A stretch of 34,443 nucleotides of DNA, from the NCBI RefSeq assembly GCF_025144725.1, contig NZ_JALXKS010000037.1:1-34443 (forward strand). Direction: 5' to 3'. The notes beneath the pieces are model-generated. The model did no database searches, was not told the origin of the DNA, and saw only the letters and a program-made list of their open reading frames with translations. Position numbers and translations under genes: made by a program. How positions within the stretch are numbered: position 1 is the first letter of the stretch; every line of letters starts with the position of its first letter. This DNA comes from Brevibacterium sp. p3-SID960. GTDB lineage: Bacteria > Actinomycetota > Actinomycetes > Actinomycetales > Brevibacteriaceae. Of this stretch, positions 22,126-30,549 are shown one piece after another.

Positions 22126-22533
22126 ATGACTCACATCACTTCAATGATCGAGACCCACCCCAACGACACCACCGGTCTGGACGTGCAGAAACTCGCCGAT
22201 TGCATCGCCGCCTGTTTCGAGTGCGCCCAGACCTGCACGGCCTGCGCCGATGCCTGCCTGGCCGAAGACATGGTCGCCGATCTGCGCAACTGCATCCGTC
22301 TCAACCTTGACTGCGCGGACCTCTGCGCGGCCACCGGCAGCATTCTCAGCCGCCGCACCGGGCAGAACCTGGCCACGGTCAAAGCCGCACTCGAGGCATG
22401 CCGGGCAGCGTGCGCAGAATGCGCCGCCGAATGCGAGAAGCACGCGGACATGCACGAGCACTGCCGCGTCTGCGCCGAGGCCTGCCGCCGATGCGAACAG
22501 GCCTGCGCCGACCTCCTGGCCGCGATCGGCTGA
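22126..22533 (+). CDS. Cysteine-rich four-helix copper storage protein (Csp3-like)
   Basis: A 135-residue protein with 18 cysteines, most in C-x2-C or C-x3-C spacing along four amphipathic helices, for example CIAACFECAQTC and CRVCAEACRRC. This is the pattern of the DUF326/Csp family, whose bundles are lined by thiols and hold many Cu(I) ions. No signal peptide is present, so it is the cytosolic Csp3 type. Several histidines near HADMHEH may gate entry of copper. AGAAGGAG seven bases before ATG 22126 fixes the start; longer readings run into the leader. It stands alone, under CopR box 3 and followed by a strong hairpin. With the metallothionein-like gene it gives two cytosolic Cu(I) sinks in the island. 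Confidence 0.92.
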   Translation: MTHITSMIETHPNDTTGLDVQKLADCIAACFECAQTCTACADACLAEDMVADLRNCIRLNLDCADLCAATGSILSRRTGQNLATVKAALEACRAACAECAAECEKHADMHEHCRVCAEACRRCEQACADLLAAIG

Positions 22534-22545
22534 CCCCTACTACCC

Positions 22546-22578
22546 GGCCTGGTCGATCCGACAACGATCGACCAGGCC
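22546..22578 (+). terminator. Perfect 13-bp hairpin after the copper storage gene
   Basis: GGCCTGGTCGATC, a seven-base loop, and GATCGACCAGGCC form a perfect stem 12 bases after the stop codon. There is no T-run, as is common for high-GC actinobacterial terminators. Confidence 0.75.
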
Positions 22579-22940
22579 GCCGTTCTGCCCACCGACAGGG
22601 ACCCTTTGCAATTGACCCCAGCTCTGTGGCTGAGTGGCTCAAGTCCGACCGGAGGGGTTGTGAGGGGCGACCGTCAAACAGACGCATGCTCCACCTTTCA
22701 CTGTTCTCGCTAAGCACGCAGTTGGTCGGACATCCCTCAGTTGCACCGCGGCGCAACGCTCCCTCAAAGCTCAGGCATCCAGGGTCCATCCCGCGATCAA
22801 GCCTGCCGACAAGAACCCACCGCACCGGTCGTCAACGCAAGTTCGAAGCTAGACACATCTGCCAGCCGAACACCACCGTGCCGGACACTTCTGCACAACG
22901 GGTATACTCCCCATCGTATGAGCGCCCACTCAGGCCGCAG
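22579..22940. other. Intergenic junction between island and carotenoid region
   Basis: These 362 bases contain no convincing gene. TATACT at 22903-22908 could be a -10 for the downstream amidase-IDI gene. The sequence at 22599-22620, read on the minus strand, begins GGGGTCAATTGC, which loosely recalls the GGGGTC ends of Tn3-family elements, but no matching second copy occurs in the window. Functional content changes here from metal resistance to metabolism. Confidence 0.4.
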
Positions 22941-25001
22941 ATGCTGTACGAATGGACTATGGACAATCCCCGTGGCACCACCGCCGGCCAGCCCATCCGC
23001 GCCCTCACCGTCGCTCAGGCGCTGGCGGCGTGTGAGACGATCGGCCGCGACCTCAACGCCATCGTCGAGACCCTCCCGGTCGACCCGCGCGCTGCCGGCA
23101 TGCCGATCGCGGTCAAGGACGTCATCGACATCGCCGGCTCCCTCACCACGATGGGCTCCCACGTCCGGCCCGAGGAGCCGGCCGCTGCCTCGGCGGCGGT
23201 CATCGAACTGTGCGAGCGCCTCGGCATGGTGCCGGTGGCCAAGACGACCTGCCAGGAGCACTCCTACGGCATCATGGGCGAGGAGAGCACGCACGGCCGC
23301 GGCGTCAACCCGATCTGGCCCGGCTATACCACCGGGGGCTCCAGCTACGGCTCCGCGCTCGCCGTCGCCGCCGGCATCGTGCCCGCCGCCCTCGGCACGG
23401 ACACAGCCGGATCTGTGCGCGTGCCAGCCGCGTGTGCGGGGATCGTCGGCTTCAAGCCGACGCTCGGCCGGCTCCCGACCGCAGGTGTCGCCCCGCTGTC
23501 AGGCAGTTTCGACACCGTCGGCCTCTTCACCCGCACCCCAGCTGAGCTTGCCGCCCTGTGGCCCCGGTTCGCCGCAGCCTGCCCCGGCCCGGTTCCCGGA
23601 CAGGCCACGGTGCCCGCCCCCGAGGTGGGGGACCAGCCGCTGGCGGACCTCGCCTCCGCTGAGGGGCGCCGCGTGCTGCGGATCGGCGTCTTCGCCGCCG
23701 ACGACCTGGGTGCCGGGGCGCACCCCGGCGGCGGCCTCGCCCATGACCGCGCGTGGTCCGAGGCCCGCGTGCGGCCGTGGCTTCAGCAGCGCTGCGCGGC
23801 CGCAGCCGCCGAGGGGTGGCAGATCGAGCTCGTCGACCTCACCGGCGTCTTCGACCTCCCGGCGACCGCGCAGAGCTACTCGACCGTGCGCGCCCGGGAG
23901 AGCTGGCTCATCCACCGCCCGGCATGGGAGGCTGGCCGCCGGGACTTTCAGCCGCAGGTGCGGGCGAACATCGAACACGATCAGACGGTCAGCGCTGCTG
24001 ACTATGAGCGCGCGGTGGCCGGCTGTGCGGAACTGCGTGCCGCCGCAGCCGAGGTGTTCGCCCGGGTCGATGTCGTCCTCACCCCGACGATGGGCTGCCA
24101 GCCGGTGCCGTGGGAGGCTGCCGACCAGGGTGTGCGCTGGGCGTTCCGGGCTTATTCGCAGCTGTTCAACGTGCTCGGCTGGCCGGCGGTGAGCGTGCCC
24201 ATCGATGCGCTGCCACGGCTGCTGCCCGGTGCTGACGGGCAGGCGACGGCGCAGTTCCCAGCCAGTGTGCAGATCGCCGCAGCCCCGTGGCAGGACAGCG
24301 CGCTCGTCGACATCGTCGCCCAGATCGTCACCGCCGGCACAGATGAGGCGCGAGGCGATCGGGCGAGCGGGGATCATGCGAGTGCCGCTGGAACACTCGG
24401 CGACGGAGCGAATGGTGATGGAGCGAGGGGCGGACAAGGCGCTGCGGATGCGGGAGCCGGGAAGGGCCCGGTCGAGCAGGTGGTGCTCGTCGCCGATGAC
24501 GGTGCCGCACTCGGCACCGCAGACAAAGCCACCGTGCACACCGCTGACACGCCGCTGCACCAGGCGTTCTCCTGCTTCGTCTTCGACACAGCAGGCCGGA
24601 TGCTGCTCACCCGCCGCGCCCTGAGCAAGAAGACCTGGCCGGGCGTGTGGACCAACGCCTTATGCGGACACCCGGGGCCCGGCGAACCGCTCGCCGCCGC
24701 CGTGCACCGGCGTGCCGCCGAGGAGCTCGGCTGCCGGCTGCGCGACCTCACCACAGTGCTGCCGGCCTACCGCTACCGAGCGACCGACGCCTCGGGCGTG
24801 GTGGAGAACGAGATCTGCCCGGTCTTCACCGCCGTGCTCACCGGCGACCTCGACCCGGCCGCTGACGAAGTCGCCGAATACGATTGGGTCGAACCCGAGG
24901 ATCTCGACGCCGCTGTGGCCGGGGTGCCGTTCATTTTCAGCCCGTGGATGCAGGAGGAATGGCGGCTGCTGCGCGCCGCCACCGGCGCACAGCAGGCGTA
25001 A
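22941..25001 (+). CDS. Amidase-isopentenyl diphosphate isomerase fusion protein
   Basis: A continuous 686-residue frame with two enzymes. Residues 1 to about 460 form an amidase-signature domain with a full catalytic triad: Lys59 (AVKDVID), cis-Ser134 (GGSSYGS) and nucleophile Ser158 (GTDTAGS). After a low-complexity linker of about 45 residues rich in Gly, Ala and Asp, residues 512-686 form a type I IPP isomerase (Nudix fold): catalytic Cys575 in NALCGHP and Glu624 in ENEICPVF, with TPLHQAFS and [13 protein letters not shown]. The isomerase interconverts IPP and DMAPP and would feed the carotenoid operon nearby. Normally idi is a free gene of about 180 codons; no ATG with a ribosome site precedes this domain. 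The start may be 22941 or 22959, both without a good ribosome site. The amide substrate is unknown. Confidence 0.88.
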   Translation: MLYEWTMDNPRGTTAGQPIRALTVAQALAACETIGRDLNAIVETLPVDPRAAGMPIAVKDVIDIAGSLTTMGSHVRPEEPAAASAAVIELCERLGMVPVAKTTCQEHSYGIMGEESTHGRGVNPIWPGYTTGGSSYGSALAVAAGIVPAALGTDTAGSVRVPAACAGIVGFKPTLGRLPTAGVAPLSGSFDTVGLFTRTPAELAALWPRFAAACPGPVPGQATVPAPEVGDQPLADLASAEGRRVLRIGVFAADDLGAGAHPGGGLAHDRAWSEARVRPWLQQRCAAAAAEGWQIELVDLTGVFDLPATAQSYSTVRARESWLIHRPAWEAGRRDFQPQVRANIEHDQTVSAADYERAVAGCAELRAAAAEVFARVDVVLTPTMGCQPVPWEAADQGVRWAFRAYSQLFNVLGWPAVSVPIDALPRLLPGADGQATAQFPASVQIAAAPWQDSALVDIVAQIVTAGTDEARGDRASGDHASAAGTLGDGANGDGARGGQGAADAGAGKGPVEQVVLVADDGAALGTADKATVHTADTPLHQAFSCFVFDTAGRMLLTRRALSKKTWPGVWTNALCGHPGPGEPLAAAVHRRAAEELGCRLRDLTTVLPAYRYRATDASGVVENEICPVFTAVLTGDLDPAADEVAEYDWVEPEDLDAAVAGVPFIFSPWMQEEWRLLRAATGAQQA
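24342..24470 (+). repeat. Low-complexity linker repeats inside the amidase-IDI gene
   Basis: Degenerate in-frame units around [15 protein letters not shown] and GDGAR join the amidase and isomerase domains. The stretch looks like repeat expansion and would give a flexible, acidic linker. Confidence 0.55.
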
Positions 25002-25007
25002 GCGCAC

Positions 25008-25922
25008 TCACTGGCGAGGCTGTGTGCGGGCCGGCAGGCCGAGCAGGCGGGCGCCGTTGTCCCACAGCACTGCGCGCAGCCACTCGTCCCCCAGGCCCAG
25101 CCGCACGAGAGCCTCAAGCTGATGGGCATACGGGTATGGGATGTTCGGGAAGTCCGAGCCGAGCACAATCCGCTCACGCAGCTCCGCCAGCCGGCCGACG
25201 TAGCGGTCGTCGAAGGGGGCGAGCCGGTTGGTGAAGTCGGTGGCGAACATCGTCGTGTCGAGATGGACGTTGTCGAATTCCTCTGCCAGATCGGCGAACT
25301 CGTGGTACTCCGGCATTCCCATATGCGCGATGACCGCCGTGAGCTGCGGGAACTTCCGCAGCACCTGCCGCATATGCTCCGGGCCGGTATAGGTGCCCGG
25401 CCGCGGACCGGAGCCCACGTGGATGACGACCGGCACCCTGGCTGCGGCCAGCACCTCCCAGGCTGGGTCCAGCAGCGCGGAGTCCGGGGCGTAGTCTCCG
25501 ACCTGCACATGCATCTTGAACAGCCTGGCCCCAGCATCGAGGGCGGCCTGGACGTAGTCGCCGACGCCGGGCTCCGGATAGAGGGTGCCGCAGTGGATGA
25601 CATCGTCGTGAGCAGCCGCGAAGTCCGTGTTCCAGCCATTGAGCCAGGCGGCCATGCCCGGCTTATGCGGGTAGGTCAGGGCCGGGATCGCCGGGATCCC
25701 GAAGCTGCGTGCGATCGAGAGCCGGGTGGCGGTGTCGAAGCGGTAGGTGATCGGCCAGTCCTGGCCGTATACCTCACCGGCGTTGTCGAAGACCGCCCAC
25801 ACCTTCTCAAGCATCCGCTCAGGCAGGAAGTGGATGTGGATGTCAGCCAGACCGGGCAGGCCGAGGCCGGCGACGAAGGCTGGGATCTCGGCATCAGCGC
25901 GCGGGGCGGGGGCACTCGTCAT
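25008..25922 (-). CDS. Amidohydrolase_2-type TIM-barrel metal hydrolase
   Basis: A 304-residue cytosolic enzyme of the ACMSD/amidohydrolase-2 family. The metal motif DIHIHF (Asp27, His29, His31) opens the barrel, a further His is in VIHVGSG, another in VIAHMGMPE, and the catalytic Asp is in LGSDFPNIPYP. Members hydrolyse or decarboxylate small ring compounds and lactones. The gene converges on the amidase-IDI gene, six bases apart stop to stop, so they are not one operon. It is divergent from the oxidoreductase at 26060, separated by 137 bases that must hold both promoters. The substrate is not predictable from the sequence. Confidence 0.88.
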   Translation of the reverse strand: MTSAPAPRADAEIPAFVAGLGLPGLADIHIHFLPERMLEKVWAVFDNAGEVYGQDWPITYRFDTATRLSIARSFGIPAIPALTYPHKPGMAAWLNGWNTDFAAAHDDVIHCGTLYPEPGVGDYVQAALDAGARLFKMHVQVGDYAPDSALLDPAWEVLAAARVPVVIHVGSGPRPGTYTGPEHMRQVLRKFPQLTAVIAHMGMPEYHEFADLAEEFDNVHLDTTMFATDFTNRLAPFDDRYVGRLAELRERIVLGSDFPNIPYPYAHQLEALVRLGLGDEWLRAVLWDNGARLLGLPARTQPRQ

Positions 25923-26059
25923 GATCTCGACGCTAGCAGGTCGGAAGTCACAGCCTGACCTCTCGACGCCGGCGGGAACGCCCGTTAGAGTCTTGAACAG
26001 ACGTTCGATCGCTAAATTTCCGCGAATGCAGGACAGTCGAGCGCAGCAAAGGAGAACCC

Positions 26060-27076
26060 ATGACCGTCAATCGCAGCATCCGCCTGGCCCGCCGCCCGCA
26101 CGGCGAGCCCGTCGCAGACGACTTCCAATTCGACGAGGGCGAGGTCCCGACCCCCGGTGAGGGGCAGGCGCTCGTGCGCACCCGCTACCTCTCACTCGAC
26201 CCGTACATGCGCGGGCGGATGTCTGATGCCAAGTCCTACGCCACCCCGCTGGAGATCGGCGACGTCATCATCGGCGGCACCGTCGGCGAGGTCGTCGAAT
26301 CCAATGATCCGAAACTCAAGGTCGGCGACCTCGTGCAGAACTACGGCGGCTGGCAGGAGTACAGCCTCGCAACCGGCAAGGATGCCTTCGCCGTCGACGA
26401 GTCCGTCGCCCCAGCCAGTGCCTACCTCGGCATCCTCGGCATGACCGGTTTCACCGCATACTCCGGCCTGCTGGCCATCGGCAAGCCCAAGGAGGGTGAG
26501 ACCGTCGCCGTCGCCGCAGCCACCGGCCCGGTCGGCTCGGCGGTCGGCCAGATCGCCAAGATCAAGGGCTGCCGCACCGTCGGCATCGCCGGCGGGCCGC
26601 AGAAGGTCGAGTATCTCAAGGAGCTCGGCTTCGACGTGGCACTCGATCACAAGGAGCCGGATCTGCGCGGCCGGCTGAAGGAAGCAGTCCCCGAGGGCAT
26701 CGACGTGTACTTCGAAAACGTCGGCGGGCATGTGTGGGATGCCGTGCTGCCGCGGCTGAATACCTACGCCCGTGTGCCGGTGTGCGGCCTCGTCGCCAAC
26801 TACAACCGCACCGAAGCCCCCGAGGGACCGGACCGTTCGGCCGCGCTCATGGCCAATGTGCTCATGAAGAGCCTGACGCTGCGCGGCTTCATCCAGATGG
26901 AGTTCGTGCGTGACATGTACCGCGACTTCCTGGAAGAGATGGGCCAGTGGGTCTCCGAAGGCAGGATCAGCTACCGCGAAGACGTCACCGAGGGCCTGGA
27001 GAACGCCCCGGAGACCTTCATCGGAATGCTCAACGGCAAGAACTTCGGCAAGACCATCATCAAGGTCGCCGACTGA
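26060..27076 (+). CDS. NADPH-dependent oxidoreductase, CurA/leukotriene-reductase type
   Basis: A 338-residue medium-chain reductase without the zinc ligands of alcohol dehydrogenases. The family motif LSLDPYMRGRM is at about residue 44-54, and the nucleotide-binding stretch AATGPVGSAVGQIAKIKG is near 153-170, followed by the Lys/Tyr region FENVGG and the C-terminal NGKNFGKTIIKV. It matches the prostaglandin reductase/curcumin reductase group that reduces the double bond of alpha,beta-unsaturated carbonyls with NADPH. AAAGGAG seven bases before ATG 26060 fixes the start. It stands alone and converges with the asparaginase gene. A role in detoxifying reactive aldehydes or enones is usual for the family; the natural substrate is unknown. 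Confidence 0.92.
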   Translation: MTVNRSIRLARRPHGEPVADDFQFDEGEVPTPGEGQALVRTRYLSLDPYMRGRMSDAKSYATPLEIGDVIIGGTVGEVVESNDPKLKVGDLVQNYGGWQEYSLATGKDAFAVDESVAPASAYLGILGMTGFTAYSGLLAIGKPKEGETVAVAAATGPVGSAVGQIAKIKGCRTVGIAGGPQKVEYLKELGFDVALDHKEPDLRGRLKEAVPEGIDVYFENVGGHVWDAVLPRLNTYARVPVCGLVANYNRTEAPEGPDRSAALMANVLMKSLTLRGFIQMEFVRDMYRDFLEEMGQWVSEGRISYREDVTEGLENAPETFIGMLNGKNFGKTIIKVAD

Positions 27077-27112
27077 ACCAGCTGCATCCCAGCTGCACGG
27101 GACTGCCCGGGG

Positions 27113-28219
27113 TCAACCGCGGAACGCGGCGAAGACCTCGGGCAGCTTCTCCGCCGGCACTCCGGCACGCAGCGCGAGGATGAGCAGCAGCCGAGCCCGG
27201 TCGGCGTCCAGCGTCCCGGCAGGGATGAGGCCGCGGGAGAGCAGGTCGATCTCGGCTCCCGGGTAGCCGTAGGTGCGCTCGAGCACCGCCCCGGCTCCGG
27301 TGCGGCTGGCCAGCACCACGGGCATCTGCCCGGCCAGCTGTGCGACTGCCTCGACGGCACGGGTGGAGACGTGCCCGCCGCCGACCCCTGCGATGACCGC
27401 ACCGGCATATCCGGCCGCCGGCAGCCCCGCGAGGTAGGCGAGGTCGTCGTCGAAGCCGACGCTGACCAGCGCAACCCGCGGGGCGTGCGGGAGGTGCGGA
27501 CCGGTGCCTTCCGGACCGGTACCTTCCAGCCCGGAACCCTCCGGCTGATAACCCTGCGTTTCGGGCGTCTCCCGGTCCGTATCGGTGCCGCCTGCCCCGG
27601 GCACGGTGAGCGTGCCGGGCAGGGTGGCGGGCATCTGCTGGAGGACGACGCGGTCCTCGCTCACCCAGCCCAGCGGACCGGCCGACGGTGAGGCGAAGGC
27701 TGCGACCGAGGTGGTGTGCGTCTTCGTGACGGTCAGCGGGCTGTGGATCTCATCGGCGAAGACGAGCAGGCTCGGCAGACCGGTCAGCCGCGGGTCGAGA
27801 GCGGTCAGCGCTGCGGCCCGGACGTTGGCCGGGCCGTCGGCGCCGGGCAGGGTTGGGTTGCGCATCGCACCGGTGGCGATGATCGGCAGGCCGGAGTCGT
27901 TGATGAGGGCGAGGACGAACGCGGAGTCGGCCAGCGTGTCGGTGCCCTGGGTGAGGACGACCCCGCGGGCTCCCTCGGCGCGGGCCTGCCTGGCGGAGGC
28001 GACGACCGCATCGAGCATGCCCAGCGTGATGCTGCCTGAGCCGACCTGCGCGACCTGATCGAAGGTCACCTCCGGTGCCCCGCCGGGCAGCGTATCGAGC
28101 CCGGCGGCAGCGGCGATCTCGCTTGCGCTCACCGATGGGCTGACCCCTGCCGAGGCATCAGCACCGGAGTTCGTTGCGGCGATCGTGCCGCCGAGGGCGA
28201 TGACATGCAGACGGGACAT
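27113..28219 (-). CDS. L-asparaginase
   Basis: A 368-residue type I/II asparaginase that hydrolyses asparagine to aspartate and ammonia. Both catalytic segments are present: GGTIAAT with the nucleophile Thr12, and TQGTDTLADS with Thr93-Asp94. The start MSRLHVIALGG at 28219 has AGGAG four bases upstream; longer readings are in the next gene. No signal peptide is visible, so it is probably cytosolic. A 45-residue acidic, Gly/Pro/Glu-rich insertion between the two domains contains three copies of a five-residue unit (EGTGP, LEGTG; bases 27498-27542). It is followed on the same strand, upstream, by a DUF4442 gene with a 23-base gap. Confidence 0.92.
   Translation of the reverse strand: MSRLHVIALGGTIAATNSGADASAGVSPSVSASEIAAAAGLDTLPGGAPEVTFDQVAQVGSGSITLGMLDAVVASARQARAEGARGVVLTQGTDTLADSAFVLALINDSGLPIIATGAMRNPTLPGADGPANVRAAALTALDPRLTGLPSLLVFADEIHSPLTVTKTHTTSVAAFASPSAGPLGWVSEDRVVLQQMPATLPGTLTVPGAGGTDTDRETPETQGYQPEGSGLEGTGPEGTGPHLPHAPRVALVSVGFDDDLAYLAGLPAAGYAGAVIAGVGGGHVSTRAVEAVAQLAGQMPVVLASRTGAGAVLERTYGYPGAEIDLLSRGLIPAGTLDADRARLLLILALRAGVPAEKLPEVFAAFRG
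27498..27542. repeat. 15-bp tandem repeat in the asparaginase gene
   Basis: Three copies of a unit like GGACCGGTRCCTTCC, in frame, encode the GTGPE-type units of the interdomain insertion. The third copy is more diverged. Confidence 0.7.
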
Positions 28220-28242
28220 GGGACTCCTGGGAAAGAGGGCGG

Positions 28243-28767
28243 TCAGCGGTTCTTCGGGCGCGCGTAGAGCTGCTTGCGCACGGTCGCGACCACCGTGCCG
28301 GAGGCGTCGACGATGTCGTTCTCGAACCACATGAGCGACTTGCCACCAGCGTCGGCTTCGGCGCGCATCGCCTCGACGGCGGCGTCGTCGAGGCGGATCT
28401 CGGTGGTGACGGTGCCGCGGCCGGGGCTCTTGAAGTCGATCTCGCCGGCCTTGTCCCACACGATGTAGTCCGGGCCGAGGCGGCGGAGCATGAGGATCAT
28501 CCAGAACGGGTCGCTCATGGCGAACAGCGTCCCGCCGAAGTGCGTGCCGACGTAGTTCATGTTGAGCTTGCCCTGATGCAGCTCGACGCGGGCCGATGAC
28601 CAGTCCGGGGCGATGTGCCGCACCCGCACACCGGCGGCCCGGAACACCGGCCACACGTTCATCGCCGCAGCGAGCGTCTTGGGGTTCTCCTTCGCCTCCC
28701 GCGCGAGATGCTGGGTGCGGGACCGGGCGGAGCGAAATGCCTGCTGGGCGCGACGCACAAGAACCAT
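28243..28767 (-). CDS. DUF4442 hot-dog-fold protein, thioesterase-like
   Basis: A 174-residue protein resembling the DUF4442 branch of the hot-dog (PaaI/YiiD) superfamily, which includes acyl-CoA thioesterases. Visible are VELHQGKLNMNYVGTHFGGTLFAMSD, where the HFGG segment begins the long central helix and usually forms the active site, and a C-terminal strand VVATVRKQLYARPK. No other domain or signal peptide is present. It lies 23 bases upstream of the asparaginase gene and may share its transcript. It is 65 bases downstream of crtEb, so it could also be the last part of the carotenoid transcript. The substrate is unknown. Confidence 0.8.
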   Translation of the reverse strand: MVLVRRAQQAFRSARSRTQHLAREAKENPKTLAAAMNVWPVFRAAGVRVRHIAPDWSSARVELHQGKLNMNYVGTHFGGTLFAMSDPFWMILMLRRLGPDYIVWDKAGEIDFKSPGRGTVTTEIRLDDAAVEAMRAEADAGGKSLMWFENDIVDASGTVVATVRKQLYARPKNR

Positions 28768-28832
28768 GCGGCTCAGTATACGGGCGTCCAGCCAGGGGTT
28801 TCAGCCGTCTCAGCGGACACCCCGCCTGCGGC

Positions 28833-29699
28833 TCAGACGCCCGTGGCGGAGGCGATCATGAGCATCGTGACGCAGAAGCCGACGACGTAGTTCAGCCACA
28901 GGAACACCCGCCAGCCGGCGCGGGCTCGCTCGACGCTCTCCTCGGTCAGCCCGGCGAACCGAACGGTGTTGAGCGCATACGGCACCGCGAGCATCGCGGC
29001 GATGCGCACGAAAAAGGAGTCGGCGTACAGCAGCAGAACGCCGGCGATGAGATAGGCTGCGCCCGCCAGCCAGACGGTGGGCCGGGCCCCGATGACGGTG
29101 GCAATGGACTGCAGTCCGCCGGCCCGGTCGGGCCCGATGTCCTGCACGGCGCCGAAGGCCTGGCTGGCGACACCCCAGATGAAGAACGCCGCACAGATGA
29201 GCACCGTGTCCCGGGTCAGGGGCGCGCCGGTCAGCGCCAAACCGTACCAAGCAGGGGAGGAGAAGTGCGTCGAGGAGGTCACCGCGTCGAGGAACGGGAT
29301 CTCTTTGAACCGCAGCCCGCGCGCACTGTAGGCGACCACGGCGAACATGCTGATGGCCAGCACGAAGTTCGCCCGCCAGTCGCCGAGGATCACGAGCGCT
29401 GCCAGAAACGGCAGGCAGGACACGGCCGCGGCAGCGAGGATCGTGCGGTGGTGCCTGGGCGCGGTGACGTGGCCTTCGATGCCGCCCTTGCGCGGGTTGC
29501 GGATATCGGATGAGTAGTCGAAGACGTCGTTGATCCCGTACATCGCCAGGTTGTACGGGATGAGGAAGAACAGGCAGCCGATCAGGAACGCTGCGTCGAC
29601 ACCGCCGCCGGTGAGCAGGTAGGCCGCCCCGAACGGGAAGGCGGTGTTGACCCAGGAGACCGGGCGCGAGGTGCGGGTCAGCAGACTGAGTGTGCTCAC
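28833..29699 (-). CDS. crtEb: Lycopene elongase CrtEb, UbiA-type prenyltransferase
   Basis: A 288-residue membrane prenyltransferase with about eight helices. The first Asp-rich motif is NDVFDYSSD (Asn57-Asp58 and Asp61), followed by IRNPRKGGIEG, and the second is QDIGPDRAGG (about residue 188). Following the order crtB-crtI-crtYe-crtYf-crtEb, it should add two C5 units from DMAPP to lycopene, giving the C50 carotenoid flavuxanthin or a related compound. The GTG start at 29699 overlaps the crtYf stop as GTGA. It is the last gene of the block. Because it uses DMAPP, the nearby isomerase domain has a direct role in its supply. Confidence 0.92.
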   Translation of the reverse strand: MSTLSLLTRTSRPVSWVNTAFPFGAAYLLTGGGVDAAFLIGCLFFLIPYNLAMYGINDVFDYSSDIRNPRKGGIEGHVTAPRHHRTILAAAAVSCLPFLAALVILGDWRANFVLAISMFAVVAYSARGLRFKEIPFLDAVTSSTHFSSPAWYGLALTGAPLTRDTVLICAAFFIWGVASQAFGAVQDIGPDRAGGLQSIATVIGARPTVWLAGAAYLIAGVLLLYADSFFVRIAAMLAVPYALNTVRFAGLTEESVERARAGWRVFLWLNYVVGFCVTMLMIASATGV

Positions 29700-30184
29700 G
29701 GCCTGCCCCGCCTGTCCGCATCATCGGATCGGTGCGGTCTGTCAGCATCACTGGGCCTGCGCGGTCCGTCGGCATCATCGGGCCGGTGCGGTGTCCGGCG
29801 GTGGCCGAGCAGCAGCCACAGGCTCGGCAGTGCGGCAACGGCGACGATCGTATACGCCAGGTCCTCGATCGGCATGAGCCCGATGCTGAGGCCCAGATGG
29901 TTGTCGTAGGTGAACAGGCCGGCGGCGATCATGAGGTTGTCGAAGATGATCGTCAGCCCGATGAGCAGCGCTGCGGTGATCGCCAGCGCCCGCTGGTGGA
30001 TGCGGGACCGGGAGGCGGTCATCGAGTCGTCGGCCGGCGCCGCGGCGGCGGGCCGGTGGGTGGGATCGGTCGGGCTGCCGAGCCGGGCCGAAGAGGGATC
30101 GGAGTCACGCAGCCGCAGCAGTGCGGCGAACAGCAGCCCGAGGGCGGGGATGAGGAAGACGAGGTTGATGAGCGTATAGATCAC
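29696..30184 (-). CDS. crtYf: C50 carotenoid cyclase subunit, CrtYf/CrtYd type
   Basis: A 162-residue subunit of the heterodimeric lycopene-type cyclase. Three hydrophobic helices and the conserved motif IFDNLMIAAGLFTYD, then IGLMPIEDLAYT, are present; the PIED glutamate is thought to be catalytic. It forms ionone-like end rings together with CrtYe. Whether the ring is epsilon (decaprenoxanthin), gamma or beta cannot be read from the sequence. It overlaps both neighbours as GTGA. Two features are unusual: an Ala/Pro-rich insertion of about 30 residues after helix 1, and a hydrophilic C-terminal tail of repeated Asp-Ala-Asp-Arg-Pro units that comes from a degenerate 27-base repeat at 29700-29800. 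Confidence 0.88.
   Translation of the reverse strand: MIYTLINLVFLIPALGLLFAALLRLRDSDPSSARLGSPTDPTHRPAAAAPADDSMTASRSRIHQRALAITAALLIGLTIIFDNLMIAAGLFTYDNHLGLSIGLMPIEDLAYTIVAVAALPSLWLLLGHRRTPHRPDDADGPRRPSDADRPHRSDDADRRGRP
29712..29800. repeat. Degenerate 27-bp repeats at the crtYf 3' end
   Basis: About three copies of a 24-27-base unit containing GCATCATCGGRYCGGTGCGGT. They encode the Asp/Arg/Pro-rich tail of the CrtYf-like protein. Confidence 0.55.
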
Positions 30185-30549
30185 GGCCCCTCACCCCCGG
30201 TCATCGACCCCTCGGGTCCGGGGTCATCGGTGCTGCGCAGGTACGTGAGGATGCGCATCGACCCGGTGAAGACGACCATCGTGACCCAGCAGAGGAAGAG
30301 GAGGAAGAAGACCTCCTCGACCGGCATCTCGGGGGCGAGCTCGAGACCGGTCATATACGGGCTGTCACCGCGGTGGAACACCCCGAAGGCGATCCCGGCG
30401 GCATCCCAGAGGAGGAACACCGCCAGTCCCGCACCGTGGACGATCGCAGCCCGCTTCCAGTCGGCGAACCAGAACAGCCGGTGGCGCCAGTCGAGCAGCG
30501 CCATCCCGGCGATCGAGAACAGCAGGCAGCCGAGGTAGACGACGCTCAC
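30181..30549 (-). CDS. crtYe: C50 carotenoid cyclase subunit, CrtYe/CrtYc type
   Basis: A 122-residue membrane subunit of the lycopene cyclase heterodimer, with three hydrophobic helices and the motif FLLWDAAGIAFGVFHRG, then PEMPVEEVFFLLFLCW, in which the PxEE glutamates are the conserved acidic residues of this cyclase fold. It works with CrtYf and acts on the acyclic C50 product of CrtEb. It overlaps crtI upstream and crtYf downstream as GTGA, so the two subunits are made in stoichiometric coupling. The short polar C-terminus (about residue 103 on) is typical. The type of ring formed is undetermined. Confidence 0.88.
   Translation of the reverse strand: MSVVYLGCLLFSIAGMALLDWRHRLFWFADWKRAAIVHGAGLAVFLLWDAAGIAFGVFHRGDSPYMTGLELAPEMPVEEVFFLLFLCWVTMVVFTGSMRILTYLRSTDDPGPEGSMTGGEGP

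Noticed and set aside
22625..22665. A stretch (GTGGCTGAGTGGCTCAAG) that recalls the D-arm of a Ser or Leu tRNA
   Set aside because: No anticodon stem, T-arm or acceptor pairing can be drawn from the following bases.
22845..22860. AGTTCGAAGCT, T-loop-like sequence that might be an attachment site
   Set aside because: The flanking bases do not pair as a T-stem and no tRNA gene is present.
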